From CAYLPJ01 sp964385465 (GTDB lineage Bacteria; Planctomycetota; Phycisphaerae; SM23-33), in contig CAYLPJ010000045.1 of assembly GCA_964385465.1 (NCBI GenBank), forward strand, positions 1-54,332: a stretch of DNA of 54,332 nt, written 5' to 3'. The notes under the pieces were generated by a model. The model worked only from the letters and a program-made list of their open reading frames with translations. It did no database searches and was not told the DNA's origin. Below are positions 1 through 8,414 of the stretch, piece by piece (within the stretch, counting starts at the first letter, position 1; the number at the start of each line of letters is the position of its first letter). The translations under genes were made by a program, and so were the position numbers.

Positions 1-191
1 CGCACTCCACAGGGCGCGACGGGAACTCTGGAGGGCGTAGGCCGGGGCGCCGCTTTTCTTCGCCACCGGCGGCCGGTTACACAGCGGGGTCGTCGCGGCA
101 AGCGCGCAGACGTCGGGCGCGGAATCGCCCTACCCGTGCCGCGGAGGCGGCGTCTGGGCCGGGGCTGGGGAGAGGCGGGTTCCGCCCGGGG
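1..191. other. Left edge, no gene recognised
   Basis: This is the 191 nt beyond the cinA stop codon. I see no convincing coding frame. A small hairpin (GGCGG-GTT-CCGCC, 174-186) sits just after cinA and has no T-run, so it is only a weak terminator candidate. Confidence 0.4.
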
Positions 192-1427
192 CTAGGCCTC
201 GCGCAGGGCCAGGCGGAGGTGGTTGAGGGCGGCGGTGGCGGCACGGCGGCGGATGATGCCGCGGTCGCCGGGGAAGACGTGACGGTGGACGGCCGTGTCC
301 GCCGGTCCCGCCAGGGCGATGAAGACCAGCCCGACGGGCTTCTCCTCGGTCCCCCCGGTGGGCCCGGCGATGCCGGTGACCGCGAGGGCCCAGTCGGCAT
401 CCAGGCGTTGTCGGCATCCGTCGGCCATGGCGCGGGCGACCGGCTCGCTGACGGCGCCGTGCTCGGCCAGCAGGGCCTCGTCGACGCCCAGCAGGTCGGC
501 CTTGGCGTCGTTGGCGTAGGTGACGAACCCGCCGAGGAAGTACTCGCTGGAGCCGCTGACGGCCGTGATCATCTCTCCGATCAGCCCGCCGGTGCAGCTC
601 TCGGCCGTGGCGAGCGTCTGCCCGGCGTCGACGAGGCGCCGGCCGACGACGGAGGCCATGGTCTGCTCGCCCTCGCCGACGACCCAGTCGCCGAGGCGCC
701 GGCGGAGCTCGTCCAGCGTGCCGTGTGCCAGCTTTTCCGCCTCGTCGGCCTCGGTGCCGCAGGCGGTCACGCGGACGGAGACCAGCCCTGCGGCGACGGT
801 CGTGCCCACCGTGGGGTTGGCTCCGCGGTCCATCAGATCGCCGATCTGCGAGCCGACGTCCGACTCGCCCGTGCCGAACGTATGCAGGATGCGCTCGACG
901 ATGGCGCCCGGCGCGGCCGGGATGCGGGGGGCGATCTGCTCGTCGAACATCGCCCGCATTTCGTGGGGCACTCCGGGGGTGACGTAGACGTCCGCGCCGT
1001 CGACCTTCGCGGCGATGCCGGGCGCCGTGCCGCAGCGGTTGGCGATCGGCTCGGACCCGACGGGGAACATCACCTGCACTCGGTTGGCCGGGACCATCTG
1101 CCGCCCGCGGCGTCGGAAAAACGCCTCCAGTTCGGCGAGGGACTCATCGTGGAGGACGAGTTCGGCGGTGCCCATCGCGTCGGCGAGGCCCTGGCGGGTG
1201 AGGTCGTCGGCGGTGGGGCCCAGCCCGCCGGTGACCAGCACGAGCCCGGCCTGGCCGGCGGCGAGGCGGAGGGCGGCGGAGATGGCGGCGCGGTCGTCGC
1301 CGACGGTGTGATGGGCGACGGTGGAGATCCCCATGGCCGCGAGGCGGCGGGCGAGCCATGCGCTGTTGGTGTCCACCGTCTGGCCGCTGATCAACTCGTT
1401 GCCGACGCCGAGGATGACCGCGTTCAT
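192..1427 (-). CDS. cinA: CinA family nicotinamide-nucleotide amidase / competence-damage protein
   Basis: A 411-residue protein of the full-length two-domain CinA type. The N-terminal MoaB/MogA-like domain (about residues 1-170) begins with GVGNELISGQTVDTN and carries the VTGGLGPTADD motif. The C-terminal amidase domain (about 250-411) has TAESCTGGLI with the expected catalytic serine, then AVTGIAGPTGG. The family deamidates nicotinamide mononucleotide to nicotinate mononucleotide in pyridine-nucleotide salvage; many N-domains also have ADP-ribose pyrophosphatase activity. The start codon overlaps the stop of the upstream small membrane gene (ATGA, 1424-1427), so the two are translationally coupled. 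The pathway links to nadC at 23.2 kb in the same window, although the two are not adjacent. Confidence 0.95.
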   Translation of the reverse strand: MNAVILGVGNELISGQTVDTNSAWLARRLAAMGISTVAHHTVGDDRAAISAALRLAAGQAGLVLVTGGLGPTADDLTRQGLADAMGTAELVLHDESLAELEAFFRRRGRQMVPANRVQVMFPVGSEPIANRCGTAPGIAAKVDGADVYVTPGVPHEMRAMFDEQIAPRIPAAPGAIVERILHTFGTGESDVGSQIGDLMDRGANPTVGTTVAAGLVSVRVTACGTEADEAEKLAHGTLDELRRRLGDWVVGEGEQTMASVVGRRLVDAGQTLATAESCTGGLIGEMITAVSGSSEYFLGGFVTYANDAKADLLGVDEALLAEHGAVSEPVARAMADGCRQRLDADWALAVTGIAGPTGGTEEKPVGLVFIALAGPADTAVHRHVFPGDRGIIRRRAATAALNHLRLALREA

Positions 1428-1810
1428 GCCGGGCCCGCCTGGTCGAGGGTCAGCCCGCAGGACGGGCAGGTGGGCACGCCGCCGACGGTGTCGACGTCCT
1501 CGGTGCGGAAGCGGCTGCCGCAGTGCGGGCAGCGGCGTGTGCCCTTGGGCGGGCGCCGCTCGGCGGCATCGTCGTCGGGCTCGTCTGTCTCGTCGTCCTC
1601 CTCGCGCCAGGGCCCGAATCGCCCGCGGTACTGATCAATCATCAGCACGATGGTCGCGGGGATGCTGGTCAGGCAGACGGTCACGACCAGCCACAGGAGG
1701 AAGCTCCGCCCGGTATCCTTCATCCGCAGGGCCGTCCGCACGCAGAGGAAGAGGTAGCAGACGGCCATCACGAGCAGGATGGTCCACTGGTAATTGCTCA
1801 GCGCCAGCAT
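1424..1810 (-). CDS. Small membrane protein with C-terminal zinc ribbon
   Basis: A 128-residue protein of unknown function. Two hydrophobic helices (about residues 9-27 and 38-58) are followed by an acidic linker (70-85, rich in D and E). A zinc-ribbon-like module at the C-terminus has Cys pairs C94/C97 and C115/C118. The layout suggests an inner-membrane protein with a cytoplasmic metal-binding knuckle. It is the first gene of a two-gene unit with cinA (ATGA overlap). No Shine-Dalgarno sequence precedes its ATG; instead a TAGAAT box lies nine bases upstream, so the mRNA may be nearly leaderless. Confidence 0.7.
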   Translation of the reverse strand: MLALSNYQWTILLVMAVCYLFLCVRTALRMKDTGRSFLLWLVVTVCLTSIPATIVLMIDQYRGRFGPWREEDDETDEPDDDAAERRPPKGTRRCPHCGSRFRTEDVDTVGGVPTCPSCGLTLDQAGPA

Positions 1811-1819
1811 GGTCGGCGC

Positions 1820-1848
1820 ATTCTATCGACGGCGAGGCCCGAAGGGAA
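1820..1848 (-). promoter_or_regulatory. Putative promoter for the small membrane gene-cinA unit
   Basis: On the minus strand TTCCCT (1843-1848) and TAGAAT (1820-1825) are separated by 17 bp. The -35 box is poor and the -10 box is good. Only nine bases separate the -10 box from the ATG at 1810, which predicts a leader of about zero to three nucleotides. Confidence 0.4.
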
Positions 1849-1869
1849 CGCCAAAGGCCGGGCCGACGG

Positions 1870-2136
1870 TCAGGGGGAGCCGCCCGGTACCAGCCGCGCC
1901 GAGAGGGCGAAGCGTTCCCAACTGTGCCCGCCGCATTTCGGGCAGGTGCCTCCTTCCGGGATAACCTCCGGCCCGTAGCCGCAGTAGTGGCAGCTCACGA
2001 AGGTGCACTTGGGGCCGGCAAGGCTTGGGGGGACCCGGAAATGCGGTCGGGGTTCGGGCTCGCCAGGACGCGCGGGAATGTTGGCGTGCATTCTCCCGGC
2101 GGCCGGGGCACGCTTCCGCGGGCGGAACTTCTTCAT
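1870..2136 (-). CDS. Small zinc-ribbon protein
   Basis: An 88-residue soluble protein. The N-terminus is basic (MKKFRPRKRAP). The second half carries a Cys-knuckle pair: CHYC around residue 50 and CPKC around residue 66, in the context GGTCPKCGGHSWERF. This fits a rubredoxin-like or zinc-ribbon fold. GGTGAG two bases before the ATG is a possible ribosome site. It lies 59 bp upstream of the small membrane zinc-ribbon gene, in the same direction, and is divergent from the F5/8 lipoprotein gene. No specific function can be assigned. Confidence 0.6.
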   Translation of the reverse strand: MKKFRPRKRAPAAGRMHANIPARPGEPEPRPHFRVPPSLAGPKCTFVSCHYCGYGPEVIPEGGTCPKCGGHSWERFALSARLVPGGSP

Positions 2137-2236
2137 AACTCACCGCCATTTCTACAGCAGCAGACGTCAACGCCACGATTCTTACGCATTATTCGCCTCG
2201 CGGACGCCGCCCGGCGCCGTCTAGACGTAAAAGCCT

Positions 2237-2255
2237 GCATAAAATCGGTTTATAC
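2237..2255. promoter_or_regulatory. AT-rich operator-like palindrome
   Basis: GCATAAAATCGGTTTATAC is an imperfect 19-bp palindrome with ATAAA/TTTAT arms. It sits in an unusually AT-rich patch (about 2225-2270) of the divergent intergenic region 2137-2381. It lies about 55 bp upstream of the -35 box of the rightward promoter, so it could be a regulator site for either gene. Confidence 0.35.
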
Positions 2256-2309
2256 AAGATCATTCTATCGGACACCTGGTCGGTCGCGCGCGGGCGCCGT
2301 GGCGGGGCC

Positions 2310-2337
2310 TTGGCGGGCGCCGGCGAGACGCTATAAT
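2310..2337 (+). promoter_or_regulatory. Promoter of the F5/8 lipoprotein gene
   Basis: TTGGCG (2310-2315), 16 bp, then a perfect TATAAT (2332-2337). A full consensus -10 box in such GC-rich DNA is striking. The predicted start near 2344 gives a leader of about 38 nt. Confidence 0.65.
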
Positions 2338-2381
2338 CGCCCACCCCCCAGAGGGGAGACGTCTGCGACCGAGAGGCGCCC

Positions 2382-2867
2382 ATGGTGAAGCGGCTGACCA
2401 TCACGATCCTGACCGGCCTGGCGGCATGCGGGCACGTGGGCTGCGACCCGGCGCCGATCTATCAGCCTCCGCATCCGGACCTGAGCATCGGCTCGGTGCC
2501 GGACCGCAGCGGATGGCGGCTCACCGGTACGCTGGCCAATGCGGCGGCGGCGGCCGACGGGAACATCGCGACGATCGCGCGGGCGGAGTCCCGCGGCGGG
2601 GGGGCGCTGACGATCGACCTGGGCAAGCCGGGGGTCTTCAACATGGTGGTGCTGGACCACGGCAAGGAGGAGTTCGGCTACGCGGGGCGGGCCCGCGTGC
2701 TGACCAGCGTCGACGGGCGGAGCTTCGTCCCGCGCCACAACGCACCGGGCACGCGGCGGGTGAGCAGCTACCTGCTGATCTCGCCGGTGCTGGCCCGGTA
2801 CGTCCGCATCCAGGTCACGCGCCCGGGCCCGAAGCCGTGGGCGGTCGCGGAGATCCACCTCCAATAG
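2382..2867 (+). CDS. F5/8 type C (discoidin-fold) lipoprotein
   Basis: A 161-residue exported protein. The first 16 residues form a lipoprotein signal ending in the lipobox LAAC, so Cys16 is the probable lipidation site. The rest resembles a single F5/8 type C jelly-roll domain: a W near residue 46, then DGNIATIARAES, LTIDLGKPGVFNMVVLDHG, VLTSVDGRSF and a closing ARYVRIQVT. Such domains usually bind carbohydrate or other surface ligands. It is monocistronic or leads into the next small gene 92 bp downstream. No catalytic domain is attached, so it is probably a surface-binding accessory protein. Confidence 0.7.
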   Translation: MVKRLTITILTGLAACGHVGCDPAPIYQPPHPDLSIGSVPDRSGWRLTGTLANAAAAADGNIATIARAESRGGGALTIDLGKPGVFNMVVLDHGKEEFGYAGRARVLTSVDGRSFVPRHNAPGTRRVSSYLLISPVLARYVRIQVTRPGPKPWAVAEIHLQ

Positions 2868-2959
2868 CGCATGGCTGTTGCTTCGGCCGGCACATTCTGC
2901 TCAGGTAGGGGCATGGTTGTGGTTGTCCATCCCGATCGTCGGCAGGGGAGAGCGGATTC

Positions 2960-3403
2960 GTGAAGGCTGGCCGAGCCGATCCCAAACCCGACGCCCCCGC
3001 CGCGAGCACCGACGGGCGGTACCTCCTGATCGTCGGCGGGCTGCTGCTGGCCATCATCGTGATCCTGGCGGCCCTGTGGCTCCGCGAGCGGCAGGCGGCG
3101 GTGTCGGCGCGGGCCGATCTCGCTCGCCTTCGTGCCCGTGGTGTCGGGCAGGCCCGGCTCCAACAGGCACTGGGCCGCATGATGGCCGCGTCACGACCCG
3201 CCGGCCGGGGCGCCGGCGTGCGAGCGATTCCGCGCGAGGACCTCCCGTCCGAGACGGTGCGATGGAACGGCCGGCCTCGGACGGTGCTCCGCCTGGGCGC
3301 GGGCGCGGGTCGGCGTATCGGCCTGGAGCCCGGAGACGTGATCGTGGTCAGCCCGCCGGCGAGCGGACCGGCGACGGCCCCGGCGCGACGCCTTCCCGAG
3401 TGA
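2960..3403 (+). CDS. Single-pass membrane protein of unknown function
   Basis: A 147-residue protein with a proline/alanine-rich N-terminus. One strong transmembrane helix lies at about residues 22-43 (LLIVGGLLLAIIVILAALWL) and is followed by a charged helical stretch. The C-terminal half has the pattern of a small beta domain ending in LEPGDVIVVSPP, which recalls Hedgehog/SAF-like 'high-gloss' domains. The likely ribosome site is GGGGAGAG upstream of the ATG. It precedes mreC in the same direction by about 80 bp, but a link to cell-shape genes is only positional. Confidence 0.55.
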   Translation: MKAGRADPKPDAPAASTDGRYLLIVGGLLLAIIVILAALWLRERQAAVSARADLARLRARGVGQARLQQALGRMMAASRPAGRGAGVRAIPREDLPSETVRWNGRPRTVLRLGAGAGRRIGLEPGDVIVVSPPASGPATAPARRLPE

Positions 3404-3484
3404 CCGTCCGGCGCGGGTAGGTCTGGTTCCCGGCCGCGAGGGTCTGTATGATGGGGGTTTCGTGAACGACCGCAGGGATGCGAG

Positions 3485-4471
3485 ATGAACCTTCGAGCGG
3501 CGATCTCCACGAGGCACCTTCTGGCCGTGTTCCTGACGGCCTCGGTGGCCACCATGCTGATGGGGCCGCAGACCGCGGTACGCCTCCGCCATGCCGCGGA
3601 GTTCGTGCTGGCCCCGCTGGGGGACGCGCCGATGTACGCGGTGACGCACCTGGCTGCGAAGGTCCCGTCGGCGGCTCTGGGGCGGATCAGCCCCGAGCAG
3701 GCCCGGCGGCTCCGGGGGGAGAACGAGTACCTCCGCCGCCTGGCGGCGTACTGGCGCTACGAGCGGGACAAGTACCGCCGCCGGGCGCAGATCCTGGCGA
3801 GCTTCCAGCGCCTCTACGGCCCCATCGACGACGTGCCCTACGAGTTGATCCCCGCCCGGGTCGTCGGCGCCGGCTCGCTGGCCTACGACGACACGCGCCT
3901 GCTCGGCACGGGGCGGCGGGGGGGGGTCGCGCCCGGCGAGGCCGTCACCACGCGGCGCCTGCTGACGCGGCGGTCCAAGGCCCTGCCCCCGCGGCTGGGC
4001 GTGATCCACGCCAACGCGCTGGTCGGCCGGATCATGGACACCGGCGCATTCACCGCGCGGCTTCAGCTCGTCAGCGACCGCCAGTTCGAGATCCGCGCCC
4101 GCGTCCGGCGGGTGATCGCGCCGGGGCGAACGCGGATGATCACGGTCACCGAGGGCGACCTCCCGCGGGAGACGCCGCTGACGCCCAGGACCAACCAGCC
4201 CGTGGACGTGATCGCCCACGGCGACGGCGCCGGGGGGATGGTCGTCCACCACGTCAAGGAGTACGACAACGTCCTGCCGGGCGACCTGCTGACAACCCAT
4301 CCCGACGACGGCCACATGCCCACGGAGGTGCACATCGGAAAGGTCACGAGCGTTCGGCGCGATGCCAAGGACCCGCATCGCGTCACGCTGCACATCGAGC
4401 CGCACGCCGACCTGTCGGCCTTGCGGGAGGTGTTCATCCTGAGTCCGGCCGGCCGGGCCGGCGGGCCCTGA
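3485..4471 (+). CDS. mreC: Rod shape-determining protein MreC
   Basis: A 328-residue protein, the usual MreC length. An N-terminal membrane anchor (about residues 13-31) is followed by a helical coiled-coil part (about 65-110, rich in R, E and Y). The periplasmic beta-barrel region contains the family pattern of paired barrels: VIHANALVGRIMDTGAFTARLQLVSDRQF, and later DNVLPGDLLTTH with a closing IGKVTSV. MreC bridges the cytoplasmic MreB filament to PBP2/RodA in the elongasome. AGGGA seven bases before the ATG is the ribosome site. It heads mreC-mreD-mrdA-rodA. A TATGAT box at 3447-3452 may be its -10 element, but the -35 match is poor. Confidence 0.92.
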   Translation: MNLRAAISTRHLLAVFLTASVATMLMGPQTAVRLRHAAEFVLAPLGDAPMYAVTHLAAKVPSAALGRISPEQARRLRGENEYLRRLAAYWRYERDKYRRRAQILASFQRLYGPIDDVPYELIPARVVGAGSLAYDDTRLLGTGRRGGVAPGEAVTTRRLLTRRSKALPPRLGVIHANALVGRIMDTGAFTARLQLVSDRQFEIRARVRRVIAPGRTRMITVTEGDLPRETPLTPRTNQPVDVIAHGDGAGGMVVHHVKEYDNVLPGDLLTTHPDDGHMPTEVHIGKVTSVRRDAKDPHRVTLHIEPHADLSALREVFILSPAGRAGGP

Positions 4472-4488
4472 AGGACCCCGGTGTGCTG

Positions 4489-5049
4489 ATGAGGTGGATC
4501 CCGCTGCTGATCCTGGCCTACCTGGTCGTGCTGGTGCAGACCACGCTCGTGCGGTTCGTGACGTTCACGACGCCGACGCTGGGCAGCATCGGCCCGGACC
4601 TGACGGCGCTGGTGGCGGTGTTCGTGGCGTTCTACGCCCGCGGCGCCGCCGAGACGATGCTCGCGGCCTGGTGCCTGGGTCTGGCGGTGGACCTGACCGC
4701 CGCCGGCGGCGTCGCCGGTGCGACCGTCGTCGGGCCGATGGCGATCGCCTACTCCCTGGCCGGCGGGCTGCTGTACCGCATCCGCGAGGCGTTTTTCCGC
4801 GAGCGGGCGCTGACGCAGGCCATGCTGGCCTGGGCCTTCTGCCTGCTGACCCACGGCCTGTGGGTGACGGCCCAGACGTTCCAGGCCGGCGAGAACGTGA
4901 GCCTTTCGGCCTACGGGCGGACGCTGGGGCAGGCGGCGGCCGTGGCGACCTACTCCGCCGCGCTGATGCCCCTGGTCCACGCGGCGCTGAACCCCTGCCG
5001 GCGGTGGTTCCTGGTCGCTCCCGCCGGGCCGGGCACGAGGCGACGGTAG
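4489..5049 (+). CDS. mreD: Rod shape-determining protein MreD
   Basis: About 186 residues, an integral membrane protein with five or so hydrophobic helices. It starts MRWIPLLILAYLVVLVQTTL, followed by helices near GPDLTALVAVFVAFYARG, AWCLGLAVDLTAAG and a C-terminal pair. The segment around AETMLAAWCLGLAVDLTAAG matches the MreD signature region, where a conserved D follows the third helix. The start is ATG 4489; a GTG two codons earlier (4483) is possible. The gap to mreC is 17 bp and the next gene follows after 6 bp, so this is one transcript. MreD completes the membrane part of the elongasome. Confidence 0.85.
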   Translation: MRWIPLLILAYLVVLVQTTLVRFVTFTTPTLGSIGPDLTALVAVFVAFYARGAAETMLAAWCLGLAVDLTAAGGVAGATVVGPMAIAYSLAGGLLYRIREAFFRERALTQAMLAWAFCLLTHGLWVTAQTFQAGENVSLSAYGRTLGQAAAVATYSAALMPLVHAALNPCRRWFLVAPAGPGTRRR

Positions 5050-5055
5050 AAAGCC

Positions 5056-7044
5056 ATGTACAAACTCCGGATGAAAATCTTCCTCGGGCTGCTGGCGGCC
5101 GTCATGCTGGTGCTGTCCGGCAAGCTGGTGCAACTCCAGGCGCTTCGCGGGCACGAGTACCGGCGCAAGGCCGAGGAGGCCATGCGCAGCGTGGAGGTCC
5201 TGCCGGTCCGGCGTGGGCGGATCACGGACCGTACGGCCCGCGTGCTGGCACTGGACGATCCGTGCTTCGACCTGTGCATGGACTATCGCTTCCTGACGAA
5301 GGACGCCCGCTGGGCCCGCAGGCAGGCGCGGCTGATCGCCCGGAGGATGAAGATCCCCGAGGCCGACGCCGCGGAGATTTACCGTGAGCGTGCCCGATAC
5401 ACCTGGTCGGTGGCGCGGGAGTACGCCCAGCGTGCGGGGCTGGACCTCGACGAGGAGGTCGCCGACATCGTCGAACGCGTTCGCGCGGTGCGGCGGATCG
5501 TCAACCGCCACCGGGAAGAGGACGTGTCCGTCCGGGAGGAGTTCATCGCCCACCCCGTGGTCGGCGGCCTCGACGATGATGCCGGGCGCCGGCTGCGGGT
5601 CGATGCCGACCGGCTTGTCGGGGTGGAGGTCCGGCCCAGCCATCGGCGCTGGTATCCGTACGGTGAGGATGCCTGCCACGTCATCGGGGTGACCGGGGGT
5701 GTCTGGAAGGAGGAGGCGGCGAGGCACAACCTGCCGGAATCCGCGCCCTGGCTGGAGCGGATGCGTCACAACTACCTGCCCGGGGACGTGATCGGCAAGA
5801 CGGGCGTGGAGGCGATGTGCGAGCCCCGCCTCCGGGGGCGGCGGGGCTATCGCCGGTTCCGCCTGACCGGCGAGACCCTCCGCGAGGAGCCCGGCGTCCA
5901 GGGCGGCGACGTCCACCTCACGCTGGACATCGTCCTCCAGCGCCGCATCGCCGGCCTGCTGGAGGCCAAGGGGTTCACCGGCTCGGCGGTGGCGCTGCTG
6001 CTGGGCACGCCGGCTTCGCCGCGCTGCGAGGTCCTCGCGCTGGCCTCCGTGCCCACCTACGACCTGAACACCTACGACGCCGACTATGCCGACCTGATGG
6101 ACCAGGAGGTCCGCCTGCCGCTGCGCCACCGCGCGATTACCCAGCGCTACCCGCCCGGTTCGACGGTCAAGCCGCTGGCCGCCCTGGCCGGCCTCGGCTC
6201 GGGCGCTATCACGCGCCACTCGACGATCACCTGCCGCGGCTACCTCTACACGCCCGACGCCTTCCGGTGCTGGATCTACAAGCGCTACGGCCGCGGGCAC
6301 GGGCCGCTGGACCTCGTCGAGGCGATCCAGCACAGTTGCAACATCTACTTCTACGAGGTGGGCAACCGCGTGGGGGCCCCCCGGCTGTGCCGGTGGTTCA
6401 GCATGCTGGGCTTCGACCGCCCGCCGGGAACGGGCCTGCCCGGCGAGAAGCCCGGCACCGTGCCGACCGAGCAGTGGCTCATGGACCGCTACAACCGCCG
6501 CTACCGGCCGGGCGACGCGCGGTTCATGTGCGTCGGCCAGGGCCTGCTGACCGCCACGCCGCTGCACCTGGCGACCGCGATGGCGGCCGTGGCGCAAGAC
6601 GGCGTGATGCTGACGCCGATGCTGGCGCTGGAGGGCGAGACGAGGCAGGTCCGTAGCGACCTGCCGCTGAGCCCCGAGCACCTGCGCACGATTCGGGAGG
6701 GGATGTACCGCGTGGTGAACCACCGGCGGGGCACGGCGTGGAAGATCTTCCACGGGCCGGACGTCACCCCGCTGGAGGGCGCGGACGTCTGCGGCAAGAC
6801 GGGGACGGCGACGACGGCCCCGCAGCGGGTGGACTCCAACGGCAACGGCCGGATCGACCGCGAGGACCGGATCGTCCGCAAGGGCGACACGGCGTGGTTC
6901 GTGGGCTTCGCCCCGCGGGACAACCCGCAGGTGGCCTTCGCGGTGGCCGTCGAGTACGTCACCAGCGGCGGCGGGGGCGCCAACGCCGGCCCCATCGCCC
7001 GCGAGCTCCTCCGTGCCTGCCGGGAGATGGGATACCTTCGGTAG
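5056..7044 (+). CDS. mrdA: Penicillin-binding protein 2 (elongation-specific transpeptidase)
   Basis: A 662-residue class B PBP that cross-links peptidoglycan during elongation with RodA as its glycosyltransferase partner. A short cytoplasmic stretch and one TM helix (about residues 8-25) precede the pedestal domain (about 45-270). The transpeptidase domain has all three motifs: SxxK at S369-T-V-K372, SxN at S427-C-N429, and KTG at 581-583. Directly after KTG lies an acidic loop at 593-604 (DSNGNGRIDRED) matching the EF-hand/dockerin calcium-binding pattern, which is not part of the standard family description. The gene lies 6 bp after mreD and 5 bp before rodA. Confidence 0.93.
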   Translation: MYKLRMKIFLGLLAAVMLVLSGKLVQLQALRGHEYRRKAEEAMRSVEVLPVRRGRITDRTARVLALDDPCFDLCMDYRFLTKDARWARRQARLIARRMKIPEADAAEIYRERARYTWSVAREYAQRAGLDLDEEVADIVERVRAVRRIVNRHREEDVSVREEFIAHPVVGGLDDDAGRRLRVDADRLVGVEVRPSHRRWYPYGEDACHVIGVTGGVWKEEAARHNLPESAPWLERMRHNYLPGDVIGKTGVEAMCEPRLRGRRGYRRFRLTGETLREEPGVQGGDVHLTLDIVLQRRIAGLLEAKGFTGSAVALLLGTPASPRCEVLALASVPTYDLNTYDADYADLMDQEVRLPLRHRAITQRYPPGSTVKPLAALAGLGSGAITRHSTITCRGYLYTPDAFRCWIYKRYGRGHGPLDLVEAIQHSCNIYFYEVGNRVGAPRLCRWFSMLGFDRPPGTGLPGEKPGTVPTEQWLMDRYNRRYRPGDARFMCVGQGLLTATPLHLATAMAAVAQDGVMLTPMLALEGETRQVRSDLPLSPEHLRTIREGMYRVVNHRRGTAWKIFHGPDVTPLEGADVCGKTGTATTAPQRVDSNGNGRIDREDRIVRKGDTAWFVGFAPRDNPQVAFAVAVEYVTSGGGGANAGPIARELLRACREMGYLR

Positions 7045-7049
7045 CCAAG

Positions 7050-8414
7050 ATGCTCGAGACGCTGAGACGATATCTTCGCTACACCAGCTGGCCGATCATC
7101 GCGGCGATGATCGCGCTGATGATCCTTGGTGTGCTGGCCATCGACGCCTCCGAGCAGGCGGACCCGCACATGAGGGGCTTCGCGCGCAAGCAGACCATCT
7201 TCGCGTGCGTCGCGCTGGGCGCCTTCGTGGCCGCGACCGTCATCCCCTATACCGTGATCGGACGGCTGGCGTATCCGCTGTTCGCGGTGACGCTCGGCCT
7301 GCTGGTGCTGGTCCTGTTCCTGCCGGAGACGCGGAACAGCCACCGCTGGATCGACCTGCGGATCGTCAAGGTCCAGCCGTCGGAGATCGCCAAGCTCTCG
7401 TTCATCGTCCTGCTGGCGTGGTACCTGCGCATGGGCGATCACTACCGCCGGCTCCGCGGTCTCGCCGTGCCGTTCGTCCTCACCTTCATCCCGATGGGCC
7501 TGGTCCTGGTCGAGCCGGACCTGGGCACGGCGCTGCTGTTCCTGCCGACGCTGTACTTCATGCTCTTCATGGCCGGGGCGAAGCTGCGGCACCTGCTGGG
7601 GATCGTCGCCGTGGCGACAGTGCTGCTGCTGATGCCGATCCCGCACAAGCTGCCGGCCTCGATGTCCGCCGGGGAGATGCTCGATCGCGAGGCCCTGGCG
7701 TACTGGGGGGACCACAAGTCCGGCCGGCTGGTCTCGGCGGCGCCGCTGGTGAAGATGAAGCGTCACCAGGTCAGCCGGATCCTGGGCTGGCTGCGCCAGG
7801 ATCAGCAGCGGGTGATCCAGGGGGTGGGCTACCAGCTCCACCAGTCGAAGATGGTGCTCGGCTCGGGGCAACTCGCCGGGCAGGGCCCCGACAGCCCGCT
7901 GTACGAGTACTTCCGCATGCTGCCCGACGACCACACGGACTTCATCTTCAGCGTCGTCGGCGGGCGGTGGGGGCTGGTCGGCTGCCTCGGCGTGCTGCTC
8001 TGCTACGCGATCATTTTCGTCTTCGGCGTCGAGATCGCCGTCATCACCTACGACGCGTTCGGGCGCCTGCTGGCCGTGGGCGTGCTCGCGCTGCTGCTGA
8101 CGCAGATCTTCATCAACGTCGGCATGACCATGGGCTTGATGCCCATTACCGGCATGACCCTCCCGCTGGTCAGCTACGGCGGCTCGTCCCTCGTGGTCAA
8201 CGGCGCGGCGCTGGGGCTGCTGGTGAACGTCGGTCAGCGCAGGCCGATCCTGCTCAGCCGCCGCCCCTTCGAGTTCGGACGGAAGAAGGACAAGCCCCCG
8301 GCCCCGTACGGGCCGCTGGGCGATCAGAGCTGGCGACCGGGCGGACAGGCGGCCGTGCCGTCATCCCGCCCACGCTGTCAGCCGGACGTGGCCGCCGGCA
8401 GCAGCAAGGCGTAG
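7050..8414 (+). CDS. rodA: Peptidoglycan glycosyltransferase RodA (SEDS family)
   Basis: About 454 residues with roughly ten membrane helices. SEDS signatures are visible: RWIDL, VQPSEIAKLSFI, LVEPDLGTAL (containing the essential Asp of the family), and near the end PITGMTLPLVSYGGSSL. RodA polymerises glycan strands from lipid II and pairs with PBP2, encoded immediately upstream. The start is ATG 7050, five bases after the mrdA stop. A long extracytoplasmic loop around residues 200-280 and a 50-residue hydrophilic C-terminal tail are present. The last 37 bp overlap the 3' end of the convergent DUF5658 gene. Confidence 0.92.
   Translation: MLETLRRYLRYTSWPIIAAMIALMILGVLAIDASEQADPHMRGFARKQTIFACVALGAFVAATVIPYTVIGRLAYPLFAVTLGLLVLVLFLPETRNSHRWIDLRIVKVQPSEIAKLSFIVLLAWYLRMGDHYRRLRGLAVPFVLTFIPMGLVLVEPDLGTALLFLPTLYFMLFMAGAKLRHLLGIVAVATVLLLMPIPHKLPASMSAGEMLDREALAYWGDHKSGRLVSAAPLVKMKRHQVSRILGWLRQDQQRVIQGVGYQLHQSKMVLGSGQLAGQGPDSPLYEYFRMLPDDHTDFIFSVVGGRWGLVGCLGVLLCYAIIFVFGVEIAVITYDAFGRLLAVGVLALLLTQIFINVGMTMGLMPITGMTLPLVSYGGSSLVVNGAALGLLVNVGQRRPILLSRRPFEFGRKKDKPPAPYGPLGDQSWRPGGQAAVPSSRPRCQPDVAAGSSKA

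Noticed and set aside
4063..6753. A long minus-strand open frame opposite mreD and PBP2
   Set aside because: No recognisable domain, and the plus-strand genes carry all the family motifs in order.
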